Shown here: one piece after another, positions 1 through 7,560 of the stretch
How the letters are laid out: the number at the start of each line of letters is the position of its first letter
Position numbering within the stretch: position 1 is the first letter of the stretch
DNA from: Anaerolineae bacterium
GTDB lineage: Bacteria > Chloroflexota > Anaerolineae > B4-G1 > DUEL01
Reading direction: 5' to 3'
DNA length: 58,632 bases
Assembly: GCA_016931695.1 (NCBI GenBank)
Contig: JAFGEI010000160.1
Span: forward strand, 1-58,632
Notes under the pieces: model-generated
What the model was told of the DNA's origin: nothing
What the model saw: only the letters and a program-made list of their open reading frames with translations
Databases searched by the model: none
Program-made: the position numbers and the translations under genes

Positions 1-15
1 GGCGGCGAAGCCGCC
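1..15. repeat. Small GC-rich hairpin at window edge
   Basis: The first 15 bases form a perfect 6-bp stem with a GAA loop (GGCGGC/GCCGCC). A short T-tract follows only about 15 bases later, after a C-run, so it may be the end of a terminator for a gene lying left of the window. No other signal is clear in positions 16-108 apart from the AAGGA ribosome binding site before the next gene. Confidence 0.3.
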
Positions 16-108
16 TGCGAAACCCCCCTTTTCCCCCTTCCCCGTGCTTGGCAGAGCAATCTACTGAAATGTGCCATTGTCAAATTACTATCAATCAAGG
101 AATGATCT

Positions 109-759
109 ATGGATCTTGTTTTGCAAATCGTTGATTTTATCCTGCACGTCGATGTCTACCTGAGTAACATTGCCCAGTATGGCGCGTGGACGCTGGGGTT
201 TCTTTTCATCATCATTTTCTTAGAGACGGGTGTGGTCGTGACGCCGTTCCTCCCAGGCGATTCACTCATCTTTGCGGCCGCCACATTCGCGGCGCGCGGC
301 GACCTCAATCCCTGGGCGCTGTTCGGCCTGCTCACCGTTGCCGCCGTGATCGGCGATACGGTCAACTACTGGATCGGTCGCCGCGTGGGCGCCAGGGCCT
401 ATACGGGTGAAGTCAAGTGGATCAAGAAAGAGTACATGGAGCGCACGCACCTTTTCTTTGAAAAACATGGCGGCAAGACGATCTTTTTGGCGCGTTTCGT
501 TCCCATCATTCGTACCTTTGCGCCGTTCGTGGCCGGCGTCAGCCACATGAACTATGGGTTCTTTATCCGCTGGAATTTCATCGGCGGCGTCACCTGGGTG
601 GCTGTTTTCACGCTGCTGGGCTACTTTTTCGGCAACATCCGCTTTGTCCAAGATCACTTTGAACTGGTGATCATTGCCATCATCGCGGTCTCGCTCATCC
701 CGGCGGTGGTAGAGGGTGTGAAAGCGCGGCGGGAGGCAATTCGAGGCCGGATTCCTTGA
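109..759 (+). CDS. DedA/SNARE-associated family membrane protein
   Basis: This 216-residue polytopic membrane protein belongs to the DedA (VTT/SNARE-associated) family, whose members include undecaprenyl-phosphate and phospholipid flippases. Seen in the sequence: an early acidic residue followed by a Pro-Leu-Pro-Gly-Asp stretch (FLETGVVVTPFLPGDS, residues about 42-57), a GDTVNYWIGRRVG segment, and the family's arginine-containing FLARFVPIIRTFAPFVAG motif in the second half, then two C-terminal membrane spans. Length is normal for the family. The ATG start is preceded by AAGGA at about 7 bases. Its 3' end lies antisense to the tail of a long minus-strand membrane protein frame. The exact substrate cannot be told from sequence. 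Confidence 0.9.
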   Translation: MDLVLQIVDFILHVDVYLSNIAQYGAWTLGFLFIIIFLETGVVVTPFLPGDSLIFAAATFAARGDLNPWALFGLLTVAAVIGDTVNYWIGRRVGARAYTGEVKWIKKEYMERTHLFFEKHGGKTIFLARFVPIIRTFAPFVAGVSHMNYGFFIRWNFIGGVTWVAVFTLLGYFFGNIRFVQDHFELVIIAIIAVSLIPAVVEGVKARREAIRGRIP

Positions 760-3714
760 CTGCGGCACGGGCCACGCGCCCAGGAAGACCTGCTCCCACC
801 GCCCGTCCATTGGCAGCAGCGGCCGCATCTGGAATCCCTCGTAGGCCACCATGGCGGCCTGAACGGCATCGCCGGCAAAGTCGGCGGGAACCAGCAGCAG
901 GTGCCGGTCGACGACGCGGCTGCCGCGGATCCACTTGAGGGTGGGGATGGCCCCCAGCACTGGCTGTCCATCGTGCAGGGCGAGCCACAGCCCCTCCTCG
1001 TCCATCAGCCGCACGCTGATCCGGTCGTCGGTCGTCAGGGGCCGCAGGGCAACCAGTTCCAGGTCGATCGCCATCGTCTCCCCTGGCGGGGCGGGCCGCG
1101 CCGTGACGCCGATCAGCGCCAGGTCTGCCCCCAGCGGCACGAAGCGGGCGTCGGCGGACGGCGAAGCGAGGCGCACGCGCTGTTGGGCCAGCGCCCACGG
1201 CCCGGCGGCACGGACTGGTTCCCCTTCCGGGCCGGTCACTGCCAGCCACAGCGCCTCTCGACCGCTGCTCGCCAGGTCGACGGCGATGGTCTGGTAGGCC
1301 CCCGGCAGGATGGGGGGCAGCAGCGCGGCCGCCTCCTGCCCGCCGGCCGATTGCACCACGATCCGTTGTTCCTGGTTCGACGGGCCCCGCCAGTGCAGGT
1401 AGATGCGCAGGGCGCCGGGGTCGCTTCGGTCATAGTCCACCCCCACCAGTGACGCCCGGTTGGCAAAAGAGATCGCGGTGGGGTGGAGGGTAAAGGGCCG
1501 TCTAGCCGGGCCGATCACCTCGACCTCGGTCAGCAGGACGGCGTGCTCTCCCGCTGCCGTCGCCAGGTCGACGAAACCGCCCTCGCCGGTCGTGTATGCG
1601 CTCAGCGTCACCCGGTACCAGCCGGCGGCGAGGGCGGGGTAGAGCGGCAGGGCGAAGCGTTCGAATTGGACCCCTTCCGCGGGGTTGATGGCAGCCAGGG
1701 TGCGGTCTGCCTGGGCCAGCATGCGCCCGCTGCCGTCGACCAGCCGCAGGGTGAGGGCGGGTGGGGGGGCAAGGGGGGATTGGGCCTGCCAGCTCACCAC
1801 CAGCTCCATCACCTCCCCGGCCCGGAGCGTCTGTGCGGGTTCCTGGTAGCCCAAAATGTGGACCTGGCCCCCAAAGGTCTCGTCGATCGAGCGGAGGGGG
1901 GCGCTGGGTTCCTGCAGCGGGCGGGGATGGATGCGAAAGCCGGTCCGCCACGGCTCGGTCGTGTAGCCGTCAAAGGTGTAAAAGTGCGTCAGCAGCACCG
2001 GCCGGCCGGGTTCCGCCGCCGCGATGCGCTGCCGCCAGGTCTCCGGATAGGCCTCGCCCGGGACGTTGTAGACGTAGCGCACCTCGACGTCGGATCGCAG
2101 CCCTTCAACCTCCTGGAGGTAGCGCAGGGGGGTGAACCAGCGCCAGTCGGCGAGGATCAATGCCCCTGCCGGGGCGTCTTCCAACAGCGGGGCGCTCATT
2201 TCGCGGGCAGTCTGATCCTGGGCCAATTCAAGAAAGCTGGGCGCGTGCGCCCAGCCGTTCAGCAACCCCGCCCCCAGCACCACGGCAACGAGAATTGACT
2301 GCAGGCCTCGGGCTTTTGGGGTGACTGTGAGGCCGGCGCTGATCGCGAGCGGCAAATATGCCGGCATCAGGTACTCGACCGTCTGCGGGGCGCGGTAGGT
2401 GATGGAGACGAAAGTGTGCAGTACCAGGCTGCCGCCGAGCAGGACGAGAAGGCGCCGGTTGTGCCGGGCCACGGCCAACAACCCGAGCAGCGCCGCAATC
2501 AGGAGCAGCGGGTTGAACTGGAAGGAAAAGAGCGTCGGCAGGAGGGAGAGCCGATGGGGCAGGTCGGCGGCGTTGGCAAAGGCGAACATGTCGCCGGCGA
2601 ATCCCTGGGCCAGGACGTGGTGCAAAAACCCGCTCAGCGTATCCCGTCCCGGCGGCGCAAAGAGCGCTCCGGCGGCGCCGCGGATCGGGATGTAGGCAAA
2701 AGGCAGCAGGCCGAGCAGGGCGACCAGCGCTGGGCGCCACCAGCGGCGGGGCGCCAGGGCCAGGCGGGGATCGACCAACAGCAGGTAGACGAGAAATACC
2801 AGCCCGACGAACAGCAGCGGCGGATAGTGCCCGATGCCCAGGCTGAGGGCCAGTGCCGTGAGGAGCAAGGCGCGGTCCGCGCTCTTTTGCTCTGCCGCGC
2901 AGGCAAAGCGGGCCAGCCCGTAGAGGGCGAGGGCGGAAAAAAAGACGGCCAGCGTGCGCACGTTGGCGATCGTTGCCTGGGACCAGAAGGTCGTCGCGCT
3001 GCCGAGGGCGAGGGCGGCGACCAGCCCCGCGGCGACCTGCAGTCGGCGGGGCGCTCCCATCTGCCGCGCCCACAGGCGAGTCGCGCCGCTGACCCACAGC
3101 AGCGTTCCCGCCGCCAGCAGACCGCTCATCCAGTTGAGCTGGCTTGCCGCCGTACCGCCGGGGACGAGACGGATGAAGAGGTGCCCCAGCATGGTGTACA
3201 GCGGGTAGCCCGGCGGGTGGGCGATGCCCAGCGTCGCGGCGACCGCTTGAAACTCGCCCCCGTCGGCGGGCAGGACGTCCGGAGCGGCAGTGGCGGTATA
3301 GATCAGCGCCGCCGTGACGAACAGGGCGCCGTCCGCCGCCTGCTCCATCCTGTCCGGCAGCCAATGGCGCGCCAGGTCAAGCAGCCAGGCCAGGAGGGCC
3401 AGCGCCGCCATCGCTGCGGCGAGGGTGGGGTGGGCGCGGGGCCAGCAGACATAGACCAGGAGCAGCAAGGCGGGCCAGGGCAGCAGGTCGTGGGCCCGCA
3501 ACCGGCGCGCGACAATGCCGCCCGCCGCGCCGGCGAGCCCGGCGGCGATGACGACGACGGGCCAGGGCAGGGGATATCCCCCGCTCTCCAGTGCCACCCG
3601 CGCCAGGAACAGTCCGGTGACGGCGCCGGAGAGGATGGGCTGCCAGGACGATGTCTTGTGAATCGTCGCCGCCAGTCTTGCGTGCCAGGCAGGAGGTTTG
3701 TTGGGCTGGATCAT
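262..3714 (-). CDS. DUF2723-type polytopic membrane protein, possible glycosyltransferase
   Basis: The frame encodes 1150 residues. About residues 20-520 are a chain of hydrophobic spans with the DUF2723 (GT39-like) signature: an acidic loop motif DGGEFQAVAATLGIAHPPGY near residue 150, followed by TFWSQATIANV and GHYPPLLFVGL-type segments. Residues about 520-980 are soluble, with beta-rich stretches. Members are thought to transfer sugars from polyprenyl-phosphate donors, but activity here is inferred. The start is the ATG at 3714, with no convincing ribosome binding site. The last about 166 codons are antisense to the DedA gene and look like non-native sequence (rich in Arg, Asp, His), so the real protein probably ends near position 760 and the stop may have been lost by mutation or assembly error. 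Confidence 0.75.
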   Translation of the reverse strand: MIQPNKPPAWHARLAATIHKTSSWQPILSGAVTGLFLARVALESGGYPLPWPVVVIAAGLAGAAGGIVARRLRAHDLLPWPALLLLVYVCWPRAHPTLAAAMAALALLAWLLDLARHWLPDRMEQAADGALFVTAALIYTATAAPDVLPADGGEFQAVAATLGIAHPPGYPLYTMLGHLFIRLVPGGTAASQLNWMSGLLAAGTLLWVSGATRLWARQMGAPRRLQVAAGLVAALALGSATTFWSQATIANVRTLAVFFSALALYGLARFACAAEQKSADRALLLTALALSLGIGHYPPLLFVGLVFLVYLLLVDPRLALAPRRWWRPALVALLGLLPFAYIPIRGAAGALFAPPGRDTLSGFLHHVLAQGFAGDMFAFANAADLPHRLSLLPTLFSFQFNPLLLIAALLGLLAVARHNRRLLVLLGGSLVLHTFVSITYRAPQTVEYLMPAYLPLAISAGLTVTPKARGLQSILVAVVLGAGLLNGWAHAPSFLELAQDQTAREMSAPLLEDAPAGALILADWRWFTPLRYLQEVEGLRSDVEVRYVYNVPGEAYPETWRQRIAAAEPGRPVLLTHFYTFDGYTTEPWRTGFRIHPRPLQEPSAPLRSIDETFGGQVHILGYQEPAQTLRAGEVMELVVSWQAQSPLAPPPALTLRLVDGSGRMLAQADRTLAAINPAEGVQFERFALPLYPALAAGWYRVTLSAYTTGEGGFVDLATAAGEHAVLLTEVEVIGPARRPFTLHPTAISFANRASLVGVDYDRSDPGALRIYLHWRGPSNQEQRIVVQSAGGQEAAALLPPILPGAYQTIAVDLASSGREALWLAVTGPEGEPVRAAGPWALAQQRVRLASPSADARFVPLGADLALIGVTARPAPPGETMAIDLELVALRPLTTDDRISVRLMDEEGLWLALHDGQPVLGAIPTLKWIRGSRVVDRHLLLVPADFAGDAVQAAMVAYEGFQMRPLLPMDGRWEQVFLGAWPVPQSRNPASNCLPPRFHTLYHRRDERDRDDGNDHQFKVILDKADVAEKVAQQRENSHPGDAADEIPADKEPIVHVADAGHERRKGTNDGNETRQKDRLAAMFFKEKVRALHVLFLDPLDFTRIGPGAHAATDPVVDRIADHGGNGEQAEQRPGIEVAARRECGGRKDE

Positions 3715-3775
3715 TTCGGGTGGTGCAGTTTAACAACCGAATCGAGTTTTGTCAAATCAGCGCCTTTTGCGCTGG

Positions 3776-3803
3776 TTGACAACAGTCCCGATGATGCTAT
3801 AAT
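3776..3803 (+). promoter_or_regulatory. Sigma-A-type promoter of thrS leader
   Basis: TTGACA at 3776-3781 and TATAAT at 3798-3803, separated by 16 bases, match the housekeeping promoter consensus exactly. Transcription would start near 3810, just at the beginning of the T-box leader. Confidence 0.85.
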
Positions 3804-3809
3804 AGGTTC

Positions 3810-4092
3810 AAGTAACGTCTGGATGCTCGACAATTGAATCCAGCAATGCGTTGACCGGGACGAGTAGCGGTCGGGAGAACCACAGAGAGCGGGGGGCACG
3901 GGCTGAAAGCCCCCGCGGTTGGATGGCTGCGAAAACCCCCCGCGAGCGGGCCCCTCAAATCGCGACGGCGAGAGTATGGGGCTCCGGGCAGGCCCGTTAT
4001 CGCCTCAGAGTGCGGCGGCAGCTTGAGTGCCGGCCGAACTTGGGTGGAACCACGTAAAAGCCCCCTGCGTCCCAAGCGCGGGGGGCTTTTTT
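3810..4092 (+). ncRNA. T-box leader (tRNA-Thr sensing) of thrS
   Basis: The region between the promoter and thrS carries the elements of a T-box riboswitch. The antiterminator bulge sequence TGGGTGGAACCACG lies at 4041-4054 (consensus is close to TGGGTGGTACCGCG), immediately before an intrinsic terminator. In stem I, AGTA occurs at 3863-3866 and opposite it AGAACCACAG at 3877-3886, placing the triplet ACC (threonine) at 3879-3881 in the specifier position with a purine following it. The matching downstream gene is threonyl-tRNA synthetase, so the specifier and product agree. Known mechanism: uncharged tRNA-Thr pairs with the specifier and the T-box and stabilises the antiterminator, allowing thrS transcription. 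Confidence 0.88.
4056..4092 (+). terminator. Intrinsic terminator of the T-box leader
   Basis: AAAAGCCCCC at 4056-4065 pairs with GGGGGCTTTT ending near 4090, with part of the intervening CGCG/TGCG also able to pair, and the stem runs into six T residues (4087-4092). It follows the T-box bulge directly, as expected for the regulated terminator. Confidence 0.9.
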
Positions 4093-4190
4093 GTCATCTA
4101 GTGGGAGGGGTTTATGGATTGGGAAGCGATAAAGGGGAATTCTCGGTGTTCTCTGTGTCTCTGGGATGAAACCAGCAATGAGGAGGAAAA

Positions 4191-5990
4191 ATGTCTAGCA
4201 TACATCAGCATAAAGACGACCCGCTGCACTCTCTGCGCCACTCGGCGGCACACGTGATGGCCCAGGCGGTGTTGGAAAAGTTTCCCGAGGGCAAGATCGC
4301 TATCGGCCCAGCCATCGAAAGAGGCTTTTACTATGATTTTGACCTGCCCCGTCCCCTGACGCCGGAGGACTTGGAACAAATCGAGGCGCGGATGCGCGAG
4401 ATTATTGCCGAAGGGCATGGTTTCATCTACCAGGAAATCGACGAGCAGGAAGCGCGGCAGCTCTTTGCCGACCAGCCGTACAAGATCGAGCTGATCGAGG
4501 ATATCCTGGCTCGGGGGACGGACGAGTATGGCGAACCGATGAAAGGGCCGCCCGCCCTCTCCATCTACCGCCACGGCCCCTTTATCGATCTCTGCCGCGG
4601 GCCCCACGTCGACAATACGAAAGAGATCAACCCCGACGCTGTCAAGCTGCTCAGCGTCGCCGGAGCCTACTGGCGCGGCGACGAGCGGCGGCCGATGCTG
4701 CAGCGCATCTATGGCACGGCGTGGAAGACGGCAAAAGAGTTGGAAGAGTTCCTCGACTGGCAGGAGGAGGTGGCAAAACGGGACCACCGCCGGCTGATCA
4801 AGGACCTCGACCTGATCAGCTTTCACGAGGAGGGCGGCGCCGGGCTCGCTTACTGGCATCCTCGGGCGGGCCGGATGCGCGTCATCATCGAGGATGACTG
4901 GCGCAAGCGGCACCTGGAGGGCGGCTACGAAATCGTCTTTACGCCCCACATCGGCCGCGCCAACTTGTGGGAGACGTCAGGCCACCTCGATTTCTACAAA
5001 GACGGCATGTACGCCCCGATGGATATCGACGGGCAGGAGTATTACATCAAGCCGATGAACTGTCCCTTCCACATCATGATCTACAAGTCCCGCCTCTGCT
5101 CCTATCGCGATCTGCCCTTGCGCTGGGCCGAACTGGGCACGGTCTACCGCTACGAGCGGAGCGGTACGCTGCACGGCCTGATGCGGGTGCGCGGCTTTAC
5201 GCAGGATGACGCGCACATCTTTTGCACGCCAGGGCAGATCGAGGACGAAATCCTGCGCACGCTCGATTTCAGCCTCGACCTGCTGCGCGGCTATGGCTTT
5301 GAGCAGTTCAAGATCGAGCTGAGCGTGCGCGATCCCAACACGCCGGAAAAATATGCCGGTGCCGATGCCATGTGGGAGCAGGCGGAGGCCTCGCTGGTCA
5401 AGGCGCTGGAGGCGCGACAGATCGACTATGAGCGGATGGAGGGCGAGGCGGTATTCTACGGGCCCAAGATCGACATCAAGATCAAGGATGCCCTCGGCCG
5501 GGCATGGCAGTGCACGACGATCCAGTTCGATTTCAACCTGCCGGAGCGGTTCGACATGACGTACGTCGGCGAGGACGGGCGGGAACACCGTCCCTACATG
5601 GTCCACCGGGCCTTGCTGGGCAGCCTGGAGCGCTTTTTCGGCGTGCTGGTCGAGCACTATGGCGGTGCCTTTCCGGTCTGGCTGAGCCCGGTGCAGGCGC
5701 AGATCATTCCTATCGCCGACCGGCACCTGGAATATGCCGACCAGGTGGCGCAGCGGATGCGGGCGGCCGGGCTGCGGGTCGAGGTCGATCGATCCGGCGA
5801 CCGCATGCAGGCCAAGATCCGCAATGCCCAGGTGAACAAGGTCCCCTACATGCTCGTCGTGGGCGACCGGGAGATCGAGGCCGGGCAGGTCAACCTGCGG
5901 CGGCGGGACGGGGAAAAGGCGGGCGCCCTGTCGGTGGACGACTTTATTGCCCTGGCCCAAGAGGCGGTGGCGGAGCGGCGGCTGTTGTAG
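4191..5990 (+). CDS. thrS: Threonyl-tRNA synthetase
   Basis: Class II aminoacyl-tRNA synthetase that charges tRNA-Thr, cytoplasmic, 599 residues. Visible parts: the editing/SAD domain (residues about 12-190) with HSAAH at 17-21 and CRGPH at 135-139; the catalytic core with zinc ligands Cys291 (MNCPFH), His342 (DDAHIF) and His472 (VHRALLGSLERF); motif 2 around YRYERSG (319-325); and the anticodon-binding domain from about residue 500. The protein starts directly at the SAD domain, so the N-terminal TGS domain found in the roughly 640-residue E. coli-type enzyme is missing. The ATG is preceded by GAGGAGG. A sequence resembling the dispersed 'GTGTTCTCTGTGTCTCTG' repeat lies at about 4146-4163 between terminator and start. 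Expression is controlled by the T-box leader. Confidence 0.97.
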   Translation: MSSIHQHKDDPLHSLRHSAAHVMAQAVLEKFPEGKIAIGPAIERGFYYDFDLPRPLTPEDLEQIEARMREIIAEGHGFIYQEIDEQEARQLFADQPYKIELIEDILARGTDEYGEPMKGPPALSIYRHGPFIDLCRGPHVDNTKEINPDAVKLLSVAGAYWRGDERRPMLQRIYGTAWKTAKELEEFLDWQEEVAKRDHRRLIKDLDLISFHEEGGAGLAYWHPRAGRMRVIIEDDWRKRHLEGGYEIVFTPHIGRANLWETSGHLDFYKDGMYAPMDIDGQEYYIKPMNCPFHIMIYKSRLCSYRDLPLRWAELGTVYRYERSGTLHGLMRVRGFTQDDAHIFCTPGQIEDEILRTLDFSLDLLRGYGFEQFKIELSVRDPNTPEKYAGADAMWEQAEASLVKALEARQIDYERMEGEAVFYGPKIDIKIKDALGRAWQCTTIQFDFNLPERFDMTYVGEDGREHRPYMVHRALLGSLERFFGVLVEHYGGAFPVWLSPVQAQIIPIADRHLEYADQVAQRMRAAGLRVEVDRSGDRMQAKIRNAQVNKVPYMLVVGDREIEAGQVNLRRRDGEKAGALSVDDFIALAQEAVAERRLL

Positions 5991-6010
5991 TGGATGTGAC
6001 AGGGTTTGTA

Positions 6011-6032
6011 GGGGCGACGCACGCGTCGCCCC
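6011..6032. terminator. Hairpin after thrS, GGGGCGACG type
   Basis: GGGGCGACG (6011-6019) and CGTCGCCCC (6024-6032) form a perfect 9-bp stem with a 4-base loop, 20 bases after the thrS stop, followed by a pyrimidine-rich stretch. It resembles two other GTAGGGGCG hairpins at 31457-31554 and may be both a terminator and a dispersed repeat. Confidence 0.55.
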
Positions 6033-6093
6033 TCTCTTGTCTCCCCATCAAAACCGAGTATACTGAAAGCAGCACGACTTTTTGGAGGATGCT

Positions 6094-7521
6094 GTGGCCC
6101 TCTGGCAGACCTACTACACGCCGACCTCGATCGAAGAGACGCTGCGGCTGTTGGCCGATCACGGCCCCGGTGCGCGCATCATCGCCGGTGGGACCGATCT
6201 GCTGGTCGAGTTTGAACGAGGGGTTCGCCGCACGCCGGCGCTGATCGACATCAGCCGGGTGCAGGGACTGGGGCACGCTGCGGTGGATGGCGACAGCCTG
6301 CGCTTGGGCCCGCTGCTCAGCCACAATCGCCTGCTTGTATCCCCGGCAGTTGTGGCACGGGCTTTTCCACTGGCCCAGGCGGCGTGGACCGTCGGTGGGC
6401 CCCAAATTCGCAACCAGGGCACGCTGGGCGGCAACCTGGTCACGGCCTCCCCGGCGAACGATACGATTCCTCCCCTGTGGGCGTTGGAGGCAACCGTCAC
6501 CCTGCGCTCGGTGCGCGGTGAGCGCACCCTTTCTTTCCCCGACTTTTACCGCGGGGTGCGCCAGGTGGACCTGGCTCCCGACGAGATGGTGGTGGCGGTG
6601 CAGGTGCCCTTGCCGGCCGCGGACGTGCGGGGTATCTTTGTCAAGCTGGGGCTGCGCCGGGCGCTGGCGATCTCGGTGGTCAATGCGGCGGTGGTGCTGC
6701 AGTTCGACGGGCGGCGCGTGACCCGCGCCCGGGTCGCCCTGGGCAGCGTCGCCCCTACCATCGTCCGCGCGCTGGAGGCAGAGGCGATGCTGTGCGGCGG
6801 CCCGCTGACGGCGGAACAAATCGCCGCCGCGGCGCAGGCCGGGGCGGAAGCGGCGTCGCCCATCGACGACATCCGCGCCGGGGCGGACTATCGCCGGCGG
6901 ATGGTCCGGGTGCTGTTGCAGCGCGCCCTGGAGGCCCTGGCGGCGGGCCGGGAGCGGGAGGGATTCCCCACCCAGCCGCCCCTGCTCTGGGGCCGCACCG
7001 ACGGCCAGTTCCCGCGCCTGGCCGGCAAGACCATCTGCCACCAGGTCGGCGGCGATGAGCCGATCGAGTGCAACGTCAACGGCGAGAACCACGTCTTGCG
7101 CGGCGCCAACGGGAAAACGCTGCTGCACATGCTGCGGGAGGACCTGGGGCTGACGGGCACGAAAGAGGGCTGCGGCGAGGGGGAGTGTGGCGCCTGCACG
7201 GTCTGGATGGACGGGATCGCCGTGCTTTCCTGCCTCATCCCCGCTCCCCGCGCCCACGGCACGCAGATCGTGACCATCGAAGGGTTGAGCCAGGGAGATG
7301 CGCTCCATCCCCTGCAGCAATCTTTTATCGACGCCGGGGCGGTGCAGTGCGGTTATTGTATTCCGGGCTTTATCATGAGCGGCGCCAAGCTGTTGGAAGA
7401 ACTGCCCCATCCCAGCCGCGACCAGATTCTGCACGGCATCGCCGGAAACTTGTGCCGCTGCACCGGCTATGCCAAGATCGTCGCGGCGATCGAGCAGACC
7501 GCCGGATGGATGAAGGAGTAG
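6094..7521 (+). CDS. Xanthine dehydrogenase-like fused FAD and 2Fe-2S subunit
   Basis: This electron-transfer subunit of a molybdenum hydroxylase (xanthine dehydrogenase/CO dehydrogenase family) fuses two proteins that are usually separate. Residues about 1-290 are the FAD-binding subunit (IIAGGTDLLVEF near the start, then VGGPQIRNQGTLGGN and the CO-dehydrogenase flavoprotein C-terminal domain). Residues about 320-475 are the 2Fe-2S subunit with cysteines at 360, 365, 368 and 380 (GCGEGECGAC motif) and 419, 422, 454 and 456 (CGYC and CRC). I chose the GTG at 6094 because GGAGG at 6084-6088 sits 5 bases before it; a TTG at 6082 is in frame but is overlapped by that site. It probably feeds electrons from the catalytic subunit at 9324 to NAD or another acceptor. 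Confidence 0.9.
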   Translation: MALWQTYYTPTSIEETLRLLADHGPGARIIAGGTDLLVEFERGVRRTPALIDISRVQGLGHAAVDGDSLRLGPLLSHNRLLVSPAVVARAFPLAQAAWTVGGPQIRNQGTLGGNLVTASPANDTIPPLWALEATVTLRSVRGERTLSFPDFYRGVRQVDLAPDEMVVAVQVPLPAADVRGIFVKLGLRRALAISVVNAAVVLQFDGRRVTRARVALGSVAPTIVRALEAEAMLCGGPLTAEQIAAAAQAGAEAASPIDDIRAGADYRRRMVRVLLQRALEALAAGREREGFPTQPPLLWGRTDGQFPRLAGKTICHQVGGDEPIECNVNGENHVLRGANGKTLLHMLREDLGLTGTKEGCGEGECGACTVWMDGIAVLSCLIPAPRAHGTQIVTIEGLSQGDALHPLQQSFIDAGAVQCGYCIPGFIMSGAKLLEELPHPSRDQILHGIAGNLCRCTGYAKIVAAIEQTAGWMKE

Positions 7522-7560
7522 CTGCCCGGCCGGCCTGGCGTTACTGGGTGAGTAAGGAGT

